Assembly: GCA_021030915.1 (NCBI GenBank)
Contig: JAGEMR010000078.1
Location: 1-64,000 of the forward strand
Length of the DNA: 64,000 nt
Reading direction: 5' to 3'
Source: Astrothelium macrocarpum
Taxonomy: Eukaryota > Ascomycota > Dothideomycetes > Trypetheliales > Trypetheliaceae
The notes beneath the pieces were generated by a model, which saw only the letters and a program-made list of their open reading frames with translations, was not told the origin of the DNA and made no database searches. Positions 24,006 to 36,000 of this stretch are shown here, one piece after another. The first letter of the stretch is position 1. Each line of letters opens with the position of its first letter. The position numbers and the translations under genes are program-made.

Positions 24006-27000
24006 ATGCACAAGATCTCCAATTTCACGGGCCAGGCCCGGCATGGGTGGGAGAAGATGACGCCCTCCATGAGTTTTGGCATGTCCCGGCCTCATCACGA
24101 CGCCGCCATGCCCATCACCACGCCTACCGTTAAACGCTCGCTAGCTACTTCTACCCTTTCTCCCGCCCCGTCTCCCGGGAGCACTATCAATTTGTCTTTC
24201 AACGTCCCTTTCGCTTCTAACCTCGCCGGTCCCGAGGTCGACGATATAATACATGCTTCTCCCGGTGCTTTTGCCCGCTGGACCCATCCGGATGGCACGG
24301 CTGACGGCACTCCGAACCACAAACTTCCCATTCACGTGAACAACGTCGAGGCCCTTCGCTCGCTCTGTCGCCAGATTGGTGACAGCAGCAATGGCATGCT
24401 ACAGGCCACCGTCACCTCGTCCGAACCCAAGCCCATCCCCGGCGTACCACGTGGGCCCTTGAAGACGCTCGTTACGAATGTTTGCCTGTCCGGAGAATTC
24501 GAATTGGTGAACAAATGCAGAGGAAAGATACTGAACGATACGCCAATCTCATTGGTGAGTGTGAATGAACTGATGTGTAAATTGACGACATCATCACAGA
24601 ATTAACACGTGCTTTAGCGCTGCGCTACCGTCGACGTCGACTACAATCTGATTATTGATCCCGAATCACAAGGCGTCAAGGCTTTGATTTTGAAACATCT
24701 GGATGATATCGCCCACCGAACAAAGGCCGATGTATTTCTCCTTCACCCGAAGCCCGTGGATATCGAGTCCGCAAGTTTCAATGGCAATTTGGACACGATC
24801 AACGAATCCAGGCTTCGCATCGCCATCTACGGTGATATGGAAAGCTCGGAGCATGCCAAAACCCACGTATTGATCATGATTGATCAAATTGTAAAGATGC
24901 AAATTCACCGAGCTCGAAGATGCTTGCTAACTCTTTTCCAGCTGAGACGACAGGTCGATACTATGCGACTTGAGCTATCGCTTCATACGTTGATCTGCGG
25001 GCGTGCCCGAAAGAACATCAAGCTCATCGAATCTGCCACAAATACGGCCATCTACTTTCCACCTCCATTTCCTAGACTTTATGGCTATACTCCGCCAGGA
25101 GCAGCACTTCGAAGTGAGGATGAGGTCATCATCACAGGCGAGAGTCAAGACAATATTCTACAAGCCAAAAAGCGACTACACGATCTCGTAATTGGCACCA
25201 AGACTTTTGTCAAGGATACCATGATCACGCACAACAAAATCGATAGCATCCTCCTGGAACGTTTGGACAAGGTCCGCAAGATCATTGAAGCCAATGGTTC
25301 CTATGTTTTGCTTCCACAACTCGGCATGCAGCGAGGCGTCATCAGGGTCCAAGCCACGGACATCCTCAACGTTGAGCGCACCGTTAGAGAAATCATGACC
25401 TTGGTACCCATCGACCGCATCTTGTGTGGCGACTCAGCATACTGACTTTTTTTAGGCCGGCCAGTTCTACAGCGCCAAATGGAGCATCACAGGACCAGAT
25501 CCATCACAACGCCCCCCGACTCCTTCTGACATTCGCGCAATGCTTTCAGATATTTGCATTAATTCTGGTGCGGAGATTAGTTTTGAAAAACTCAATTTTC
25601 ACATCTATGGCTCCGACGATGCCGTCAAAGCTGCTATGATGGTCATCAATGGCATTCCGTTTGTCAAAAAAGCGCAATATGAGATGCGAGTGAAAATCGA
25701 GTTGGCGAATGAACACAAGGAATTTGTCAGTGGCAAGAAAAACGGCAAAATCAACAAGATCATGAGTCAGAGCAATGTTCAAATCATGTTTGATGGTTTC
25801 AACGAATACAACTTCTACATTGACGTGCGTGGTCATTCTTACGATGCCGCCAAGAATGGCCTGGACCTGGTCGAGCAAGAAATGCCTGCCTCAATTTCTT
25901 TCCACGTCCCTGATCAATACCACAAGCGTATTATCGGCATCGGAGGCCAGCATATCCAACGCATCATGAAGAAATACTCCGTCTTTGTCAAATTTTCCAA
26001 CGCGATGGATAGGGGCGGGGTCGGTAAAGAAGAAGATGACATCAAGGTTGACAACGTCATCTGTCGCACTCCAGCTCGCAATGCCGATAACTTGGACTTG
26101 GTCAAGCAAGAGATCATGGATATGGTCGAAAAAGTCGACGCTGAGTTTGTTTCTGAACATGTCGTCATCGACCGGCTATACCATAGAGAACTGATTGCCC
26201 GCATGACTGAACTGGAGGAGCTCGAAAAGAAGTGGAACTGCAAGTTCATTTTCCCAAGCACCGAACAAGCGAGCGATGTTATCACCGTTACTGGGCCTGA
26301 ATACCAAGTGCCTCTGGCCGTCGACGAATTCCTCGTAAGCAGTACCACCTCCGAATACTTTGTTTACATTGTCACTAATGTTTTTGTTGTAGGGAATGGT
26401 TCCTGAGAATCATCCACTCGCCTTTCCGTCTACGTCTGATTTGAGCGCATATCTTCGCTCTGCCGAATTCAGCACTGACGTGTTGGAAAAACTCAAAGCC
26501 CAGCATGAAGTAGAGCTTACTTTGCAAGAGCCTTCGCGTGAGACCATTGATGGCCAAGAAGTGACGATCGAAACACTTATCATGCGTTTCACTCGCAATA
26601 ACGCCGGTGGTCTCAGGGACGCAATCGATTTCTTGACTGCTCGACTGGTGGCTCATGGCCTTGATGCGACAACAATCAAGGGTGCCATTCCACGCCCCAA
26701 GTCTGACTCATTTGAAGATTCATTCCCATACTTCAACTCTAAGCTTCTCCAGCGTGCCGAGCCTCCAGTCATTGCAACCGATTCGCCAACCCGATCCACC
26801 TTTGGAAACAACGGAGAGGACGGGTCGAGTGATCAACGCAGTATTTTCGACAAGTTGCGTAAGCCTGGAAGCATCAGCTCGTTCTCCTCTTTCCTTGACC
26901 GTCGCAAAAACGGCTCCAACTCCCCAGGCTCCCTATTTAAGCATGCTTCGAGCAATGCTTCAAAAGCCTCCCTTGCCTCTCTCGAATCCCAGGGTTCAGG

Positions 27001-27385
27001 TTATCGTAATCCATGGAACGACAGTGGAGTGAACCTCGCTGATGACGATAATCCCTGGGGTCCTCCCGCAACCACCTTTGCCACCCATCACCAATCTAAA
27101 TTTCCATTTGGAGCTGGCGGTGGTGTTGGTACTGGCTTCTCCATGAACTCTTCCCAGACCTCCTTCTCTCAGCCTCCATCAACTTCTACTTCTGCCAACG
27201 CGCCCGCGCCCATCGGCAGTGGCGCCGGCTTGGCCAATAGCTCGTCGACCAATGCCCCCGGAGATGCCACGCCTAAGCTGGACGCCTCGCGTGAGCGAAG
27301 CGTGGAACCAGACTCTGGTCGACCGAGCACTGCCAATTCAAATCATTCTGGATACCCGGGTCCCATTGGACCCCCAACTCATTAA
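24006..27385 (+). CDS. Multi-KH-domain RNA-binding protein
   Basis: Predicted cytoplasmic RNA-binding protein acting in mRNA localisation, stability or translation. Five exons: 24006-24554, 24618-24890, 24942-25403, 25456-26334, 26393-27385; 1051 residues. The best KH signature is HKRIIGIGGQHIQRIMKKY with the GxxG loop at 589-592; degenerate KH-like units are visible at HTLICGRARKNIKLIE, FVSGKKNGKINKIMSQ and elsewhere, so most of residues 150-740 is probably a KH tandem array, some copies lacking the RNA-contacting GxxG, as in vigilin- and Bicaudal-C-type proteins. The last ~300 residues are Ser/Gly/Pro-rich and disordered (RKPGSISSFSSFLDRRK, NPWNDSG, NPWGPP). All introns are phase 0 or keep frame. 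I do not assign an ortholog by name; it is longer than three-KH proteins and shorter than Scp160. Confidence 0.88.
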
Positions 27386-29613
27386 AGCGATACCCCATTT
27401 CCCAATTGTTTAAACCCGGAACCTCTATGTCATATGCTTTCAAATACGAAATGACTCTTTCCCCCAAAAGCAATCAGTTGTTTCATCTTCGGTTACTCGG
27501 CACATTTTTGCTGCCATTGCTACTGCTGCTGTTACTGCTTCATACATGATGGGATTTGTGCTGCTGAAACTGCAAGGAGCTCTGGCCAGGTCACTTCTAA
27601 GATTCTATGAAATACCCCTCCTTGGCGAAAATGAACCCCCTGAATACCCCAAATACCCCTCATCCATGGCGTTGTTATATTGTGGCAGCTTTTCAATCTT
27701 CGACCTTTAAGTCACGATGGTGTGTTGAACGAAAGCCAGCCGAGAAGTTATCTCCACGTGTGTCCATTTTGGCGGTGGGCTTATGGAGCCGCAGCATGTG
27801 GCCAAATAGGGATTTTAGCTTGTAGGATGAGAAATAGACCGCAAGGAACCTTTTCGGTTTATGCGGCTTACTAGCAATATACCAGTCTACTTACTGATTT
27901 TGTTAATTTTTCCTGCTTTGATGATATGACAATTCCAAAGCGCCGTCGAAAATGTAGATCTTCCTGTACACGTTCTGCCAAACAAGCTATTGTGAATTCA
28001 GGCCATGACGACGTATGCAGTCGGGACCTCCAGCTCCTTTACAAAGTCCTATCAAACAAGGCCAAGAGAAATCGTGGAGGCTGGTTTTCGTAGAAAGAAA
28101 TAGGAGCTGGAAAGACAGCGTAAATATTCACTCGATTACTATGGTCACATCAGACGCTTCGGAAACCCCTGGTTCTGATAGTTACGGGTCGTTGTGGCCG
28201 GATCCATATACACCGGCCAATCATGAAAGCATTAATGTTTTCTTGTCGTTGGAACCTTATCGGCGAACGGATCTCCCATCGTTCAGTTGCACTGGACCTT
28301 CAATGTGTGATTGAATTACGTGAGCCCGTATTAAGGCAACACTAGTAATACTTCCATTCATGTTAGTGGAGTATTTATCCATCTCCATTTCGGGAAAGTT
28401 TTAGAAAGTGATACTTTGCTTATTGTGTCTTTATAAATATACCAAGTCATATATATACGTTTACCAAGGGTCTAATGAGAGATAGTGTTGTCGTGGTCCG
28501 ACTACACGAACGCAACGGCTTATTCTACATCAGCCTCATTATTATCAACCGAATTTGTTCTTCCGATGCCTCAGGCTCGGATAAAGCAAACAAATTCGTT
28601 TCATGAAGCGAGGCTGTCCCCGCTGGCCATGCAAAAGGCTCTTCAGCTCTCCATGCATGCTCATCGGAGAGTCGAAATGGTTGTTCGGATAAGTTTTTGG
28701 CTAAAATGGCTTAGGAGCAAAGCCACTGGAACCCGCTTGCGCAGGTACACAGTAGGCAAAGGCGAGTTGGAAACGTTTGTGGAGCGGGTTAGGTGCTGCG
28801 GGGCGTACTCCTAGTTGAATAATTCCACGACTCATGTGGGCCGCAGTTTCACCCCGCAGGCAGCCACCGAGAAGAGCAGAAGCGTTAGGGTTGGCCAGGA
28901 CCACGATTAACGCTTGGGTTACGCGGCTAATGAGGCGAATGTGCAAGACCAACACGGACAAGGGAGGGAAGTGACACCAGCGCTGAACGGGTTGAGGCTG
29001 GGCTAGTTCATGTGAATTGGCAAGTACTTCCGTAGATTCCGGAGACGCCAGAGGTGGTGATTATTACGCCGCTCATGGCGCAATTGTCCGATAACGGTCA
29101 GGACTTGAGGAGAGAGGGGCACGAAGATCATTCCAGCGGCAGATTGACTGGAGTATTTCAGATATAGGGTCACGAAAGATTACGATGCGCGAATGCGGTT
29201 CTGACAAATGGCAAAAGAAACGACCCCGAACAAATGGGTACTCTAAAGATATCTAAGTCGACTTGACATGACATACAGTCCATGCATTCAAGCTGATGCT
29301 AACCCCAGTACGCCATGCCCTTCTCCTATCCTCTGCCCCTTTACCCAATAATTTGCGCCTTGCCTTGCCCCTGCTTGATAAAATGCTGCATTTGGTGACA
29401 GATATCTGTAAATGTATTCTGGAGAAGTCGCGTAAATGCCAATGTAAGGATAAGATTCGCGGTGTGAGAGTGAACAGAAATAGAAGACTCGTAAGACCAA
29501 GGCCGCCCAACCAGAACCAATGGTATATCGCGTCGCCCTATTCTCTTGCGAGAAGTATGCGCCTGTCTACCAAACACGCCACGCGCAATGCAGGAAAAAG
29601 GGAAAAAAAAAGG

Positions 29614-29638
29614 AAAAAAAAAAAAAAAAAAAAAAAAA
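29614..29638. repeat. Poly(A) tract, 25 A
   Basis: An uninterrupted run of 25 A, preceded by shorter A-runs from 29596. It lies about 620 nt past the MedA-like stop codon (as poly-T on that gene's strand). Length may be unstable or affected by sequencing. Confidence 0.85.
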
Positions 29639-30081
29639 CCAAACTCAAGTCAAAGCAAAGACAAAACACAATGGACAAACGTTGTTACCTGGGGACATGG
29701 AGCATGTAAAGATGCTGCGTGATAATCTATGCAGGGTATCGTCGGTAGTGAAAACAAGATACGTGAAGCCGTAGCCAACAACAAGACCATCCGAACGAGA
29801 CGATAAGCAAAAAATGACAAGGTACAGACAACACTTTAAAGCGAGAAAACGGGATGTTCGACCGTTAGCGATGCATCGAAGCTTGGGGCTGTGCTTGCTG
29901 TGCAAAAGAAACGCAGGAGAAGCTCAGCAGCTGGAACAAACGCACTGAGCAGGCTAAGTATAGAGACGATCTCGCGCTAGCGATTTCGTTGAGGAAAAGA
30001 AGCAGTCGAAGCAGAACGGGTGTGGTGGCCGCCTCGGATGGTGGCCCCAAGTTCTGTGAATCTTTTCTTTGCAGCGAAGAA

Positions 30082-30096
30082 GGGGGGGGGAGGGGG
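30082..30096. repeat. G-run (G9-A-G5)
   Basis: Nine G, one A, five G on the plus strand, about 165 nt beyond the MedA-like stop codon. On the transcript of that gene it would read as a C-run in the 3' untranslated region. Confidence 0.8.
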
Positions 30097-30260
30097 TAAT
30101 TAGGCGCACCAACGCCCGATCCAGCTTAGATCCGCTTCGGCCGCATGACCACCACACCCCCTCCCCTGGGCCCATCATCTGAACATTCTCTGGTCTTCTT
30201 GGCACCCTCTCCTTACTTTTGGAGAGTCTGAAGTGTCCCGCGGCGCTGATTAGCCGACTC

Positions 30261-33035
30261 TCACGCGCCACGTGAGTGCTGGTAGCTTGGCAGCCCATGA
30301 TATCCCGGGTTCGGTCCTTGCGCCCCTACCGTTGTCGTGGAGTCTGTGGGCGATGTCACGCTGCCTCCGTACTGCTGCTGTAGCGCCTGTGCTGCACCGC
30401 CAGGCGTCGCCGTGACTGGGCTGGGATCAATGAAGCTTGACAGATCCCATGAAGACCGTTCCGTCGAGCCCAGGAGACCGGGGTACGCGACCGACGGCTG
30501 TCGGGACTGCGATCGCTGCTGTTGTATGGCTTGTTGCTGAAGCTGCAACTGGTATGCACTGTGTTCTTGTGCAGATGCAGTATCGAGCTGGCCTGCTCCC
30601 ATTGCGCCAAGCCCGCTTCGGAAGTCGGCAGGCACTGCGGGTGGTAGCTGGACTTCTGACGGTCCAGCTGATGCGCCAATACTCGATAACATGCTCGTCG
30701 AGGTCATGCTAGATCCATATCCATGTGACGCAGATCTGCCGCTTGGAGAGGCAGAAAGGGCATCGGTTGAGAGACCGCTGGAGCCCGGACTGCTTCCGTA
30801 GCTACGAGTTGTTGCGGGAGGAAGCGCACCGGCAGTGGAAGAGTAGCTAGCGGACTACGAGAACGTGAGATTGCGCACAAACGGCCGGTGTGGTCAACTT
30901 ACATATTTCCCGATGATCTTCTTGAGAGCATGTGCCAAAATCCTCCAAGGAAACACCTTCACGTCCTTCTCAATATTTCTTGGCTTAGGATTTGGAAAGC
31001 CCATAATGATCTTGAAAAACTCCTCACTGTCTTGTTTGGCTTTGGATACCGTCGCTGGCCGAAATCCTTCGAGGTTGCGTCGAATTCGATTCTTCTCCTC
31101 AACCGTAAATCTCACTCCCACTAATGACTCAAGTAAGTAAATGGTATCCACACTCGTAACATAGCACTGTGATTTCTCTTCCCACCAAATGCAACTTATA
31201 CAAATGCTATTCGCCGCGCGTTCTTCTAATGTCACTGGTCTGAATGTGGTGTGAATGACACTACCATTTTGACTCCGCGTAAATTGCACAAGACGTCTGT
31301 TTGCCTCCCATTCTTCGTCGGTCCAGTTTTCACTCATCTTATCAAGATCACCATCAATTTTGAGTACTGCTTTGGAGTTGGCGGCATACATTGCATATGG
31401 GTTGAAAGCCGGCGTCGACCCAGCTCTTGGCATCGATGATGGTGGTGACTGTGTAATGGTGGACGTGCGTATCAACGGCGGATTCGCAGAGGGTGAAGCA
31501 TCTGATCTACGTGTGCTGACCGAAGTCGTCGAAACTGATGTGGTTCGCGGCGCCCTTACGGTATTGGTCGGGTACGATCCATGTGGGCTCGGCATCAACG
31601 GAGACTGCATCTCCACTGTTCCAGGTGAGGTATCAGTGTTCGGATATTGGTATTGGAGAGGTCGTGATGGCTGTAGTTGAAATTGGTGCTGTTGATGTCG
31701 ACCTCGGTTACTAGCATAACCATACGATGTTGGCACCTCAGGTTTCATGAAAGGTGATGAGGAAGAGGCTGAACTGGGAGTACTTTCGTAGGTTCCAGAA
31801 CCTTCTCTTGCCCGGGCACGGAGTTGTTGAGTAGATGGTCGCTTGGCTGGTGAACGGCTCTCCCCGAGGTCCGGGGATACCTTGCGTTTTCGAATAAGCG
31901 GAGTTGAGCTGTCATACGTCGGATAGTTCTCTTGGGTGCCATATGAGAAATTCCCAACTTCGATGTTGCTGTATCTCCCAGTGGGGTCCCACATCTGTAA
32001 AGATAGTGGTACATCAGGGCTTGGCCATGAAGTAGACTGAAAGGACGGGGCATCAGCAATCACTGAGAAATGATGGAAATGATCATGATGCCCAAGTGGA
32101 GAGAGTGTGGCGTCGATATGATAATTTCCCACTATCATAACGAAATGGAATTGTGGAGGTGCTAACAGATCGTATTGAGATCGAATGGAGACATAGATTT
32201 TCGCTTCAGGGATATACGCAATCGGCTTGTATGTAGTAACTTCAGGCATCCGCTGGGTTTGTCGATCAATTAAAGGGAACTCGGTGCTTTGGTAGCCGGA
32301 CATGTCACGCGCGGCTTCATATTGCTGGTCTGGGATATATGGCATCTGCGCAGTACCCAGAGTGCCATGCGGTACCTGCGCCTGGGTGACTGCGTATTGC
32401 AAGCCTGCAGGGGCCTGCGCAAGTGCCTCGTAGCTTTGCTGCTGATCTGATCTGGTGGCGCCATAACCTAAGACGTTGATGGTCAGCCAGACGGCAACGC
32501 TTGCATCTCACGTATAAGTTCCCAAATAAAACTGCATTGCCACTGCTAACACGTCGCTTGATACAAATCATACACAAGTCTGGAAATACGTACCATAGAC
32601 AAATGGATCTTGCGATTTATCGTAAGTGGGCATGGACAAAATATGAGATGGGTCTGCTTCAGTGCCCGAGAGGCCGCAATCGTAGTCACGTTGTCCGCAA
32701 CGCAAGACTACGGCCTCGTGCAAAGTAGCGCTGTCGTCAAAGATTAAAGGCTCCGGGAGATCTCCGCTGGTCTGGGACGTTCATTGTTGCAAGTCAGCTT
32801 CACATCGAGCATTCATTCGTTAGATCTCATGAAAGGTGATATTTCCAAAGGCCATACCTTTAAAACTTGTTCCTTGGATATAGCCAGTTTGCCAAAGTCG
32901 TGCTCAGGTATTTCTCAAGTCCGGTGCTTGTGGCGTTCATCCCCTTCCCTTGAAACCTGGCGCTGCCGACAAAGTTGGTTTTTCAGTATGAATCAGAACT
33001 GAGCGACGGCCAGGAGGTTCTTTCAGGCCAAACAT
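30261..33035 (-). CDS. MedA/Ren1/Acr1-like developmental regulator
   Basis: Resembles the medusa family, nuclear regulators of conidiophore development in Pezizomycotina. Proposed exons: 33035-32957, 32913-32858, 32771-32594, 32467-30903, 30854-30261; 823 residues. The three downstream exons are firm. The first two rest only on frame closure, with a short 43-nt intron and a weak GTTTCA donor, so the start is tentative. A conserved N-terminal block (AKIYVSIRSQYDLLAPPQ, FHFVMIVGNYHIDATLSPLG) precedes a Ser/Pro/Gln-rich linker with a KRK basic cluster. The hallmark C-terminal domain (about 480-627) includes WTDEEWEANRRLVQF, ANSICISCIWWEE and FPWRILAHALKKIIGKY. A Gln-rich tail follows. There is no classical DNA-binding motif. 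The family name is from recognition of the C-terminal block, not a search. Confidence 0.8.
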
Positions 33036-36000
33036 GGAGATTCAGGCAAATATACTTCTTAGATTCTCGCTAGCAATTCTCAGTCAGGCAAATTCCACCG
33101 CTACGGAGCCGGTACGGGCCTGATTCGACGACGAGAATGTCTTTTAGTAGATCTTGCCAAGTTCGCGCGAGTCAAAGGCGCCCCGAAAGAATCCAAGGGC
33201 TCGGAATAGCGCTAAAGCAGGTTCCCGCTCCCAAAATTTTGTGAAGTCTCGGGAGCTTGGGACCACTTCAAAGCATGAAACTCAAGGATGAGCAAGATTT
33301 GCAGAGCCGATATTGTGTCTATGAAACCAAAAAAAATGAGTCTATGAGGTTGTGGCGTGGTATATCTGCCGTTGCACACGTTTGCCTGTGAGTCCAAGGG
33401 AAAGGGATGAAGCAAATGGATTTCTGTGATAGACGCTTTGGCAAAGAATGCCGTTGAAAGGACCTAGGCAATGAGAATGGTCAATGACACATTGCTAGGA
33501 GTTATGATGGGGTTGAAGGCCAGGGATTGGTTCATGAGCGCAGGCAAAGCTTGGAAGAAATGCAAGGAGGTGAGGATGTGGAGTTTTGCGTCACACACCA
33601 CTCACCTGAAGAGATGCCAGCCTGAGCGACAATCCACCAGATCTGGGCCAGTCACGCTGCGCCGGTGTCGCAAAAATCGTGGTCGGGTGGCTTTGGAAAA
33701 TCCAGAAAGGCTTGGGACAGGTACTGAGCCGTTTCCGATATTAAGGATGACAAGTAATGATGCGCATCAGAAATCAATCAGAGTTCGTTCAATGCGCCTA
33801 GAGGCTGACCGGCCGCGCTTGACGATGTGCCTGGACGTTGCTAAAGCTGGGACCAAGCTTAGCCACTGGTGGTCAAGAGTTTCCTGCAGTATTCAGCAAT
33901 CTGCCTGGACGGCTGAGGCGGTGTTCAGTTGGAAGTGTGAAGGCTGAGGGTCTGCGCTGTGGAGAATTTCCGGCTCATGCGATGGGTCAAATGAGACGGC
34001 TGCGTGTATCCGCTCGGGACATGTGGTTTATTGCCGCCAAACAGATTTGCAAGAGTGAAGCTTTGCACAAGATGGTGAGGGGTATCAGAACAGATGCAAA
34101 TAGCAGCAGCACGCGTTATTTCCAGCACCAGACGTAAGCAATACGGTACGCATCAGACTTGAAATAGCAGAGGCAGCACCCAGAGTAACTCAATCTGGGT
34201 TCCGTGAAAAGTAAGGTAGGAATTATGTAGGGCGGCCTGCAAAGCAGGGTCCACAATAGGCTCTAAATAATATGCATCAGGAATAGCATAAGAATCAGGT
34301 GAGATGTGCCCCGGCACAAAAGGCAACATTAGCCATCCGCCTTTTAAACAAGAAGTCGATAAGGTGAATGACGCAGGAGCCGGCGGCCAGGCGTGGACAC
34401 TGACCCCTTGAGATGTGGCCCATCTCCCTGTGCTGCCGTCCGAAAAGGACAGGCCGCACGAGACGACGAAAGCGTGAGCTTATGGCGGCATTGCCAGGTG
34501 GAAGCCAAGCGTGGGCGCAGCTGGAGAGAGCAGGCAAAAGCAGCATGGAAGCAGCAAGATGTCGCGGTGGTGCGCTTAGACTCTGCTCTTCGAGTAGTGT
34601 GGTGCATTGCGCCTGTTGGGGTGAGGTGAGCAATGACGGTTTTTGCCCACCTCAGCGTCTATTCTGGGGTCACGCCTGCTTTGGGGCCCCTGTTGGCAGG
34701 CCATCGGCCTGGGAACAACCTTAAATCCTCTAGCCCACTCGCCGAATGTAGCTCGTACGCTGCGCTGTACAAGGTGCAAGGTGCAAGGTAGAATATCCGG
34801 AAGCCCTCCCCAACGACGGCGGACAGACGTCCAACCTGAGAGTTGGAGTCGCCCGTCATCTCCGCCGGGACTGGTCACAAAAGAACGCTGCGTAGGACGA
34901 TGGTTTGAGTGGTGGCTCAACGGCCTGCCCCGTTCGTGCTCCGCGTACCACAGGACCCTTGGGCTGCGTCGTGACCGGACGCTGCAAACAGGCCCAGCCA
35001 GCTGAACGCTAGGGAGGGCCCGGCCATTTGCGACTTGAGGGGACAAGTGACGAGCTGGCGGGGAGGCTCTGGCATTGCGATGGAGGTTGGGATCCGCGAC
35101 TAGACAGCAACAGAGACGCGCAACAGGCTCTGCCCTTACCTCGCCAAACGCTGCCCAACCCTTTAATCACGGCGACGTGCCAGCCGTCGTCGCCAGTTCT
35201 GCTCGGCCAGGCTCCAGACCAGAGACGCCCACAGACCAGAAGACGATGGAAAAGGTGGTCGAACGTTGGAGGTGCACCCGACAGTCCGGGCCGTGCAGAA
35301 CCCCTTGCAGAACTATTCATAGCAGATGGCTTACGGGCAGAGGGCCGCGTCGAACAGATCTCAAAACTTTCCGCATCGAGAGATGGAGGCGTGGACCTGC
35401 ACCGATCGCGCCCGAAGACGGCTGCCATCGAAGCTGATTGGCCCGCGCCGGTCAAACCTTCATCCCAAGTCATCTGTAAAGCCCAGCGTGGCTGAAGCCA
35501 CCACCGCTTTGGGGGCCCCCCTTCACCCAGTTAGCAGTGGCAGGTCATTGGCTCGTATTTTGCAGCGGTGCCTGCTTAGCAAGATGTCATGCCGAACAAG
35601 ATGGCAAGATGCTCCCTTTCGTGCTCACTTGTCGATGGCATCCGCCAAGCGTACTAGGAGCGTAGTGTAATACGGAGTTCGCTGATCACCAAGAAATGAA
35701 ATTGCATGAACAACGGCTGGCTTTGATTACTCACCGTTTGAGCCACTTACCCCGGCCCGCGGTCGCAACGTCAGATTTCTCAAGCGCAGATACGTACCTG
35801 ACAGACGGCAAGGCTGAGGTGTTCTGCAGACGAGCAGAGAATCGGTATCAGCGGAGCGCATGGAACCTTGCCGAGAGAGTCTTGGTAGACTGGAAATTCG
35901 TGTAAATCCAACCACTCACCTCGCTGGGTGTCGTTGTACAAAAGGTACAGCCTCGCTTTTGCTGCAACACGATTTTGGCGCAACGCGTCAGAGTTGGAAA

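Larger units (their letters stand above)
27386..30260. other. Convergent intergenic region with no supported gene
   Basis: About 2.9 kb between the 3' ends of the KH-protein and MedA-like genes. It contains AATACCCC direct repeats near 27608-27665, a small open frame at 28015-28314 of protein-like composition but no homology I can name, and homopolymer tracts close to the right end. Confidence 0.5.
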
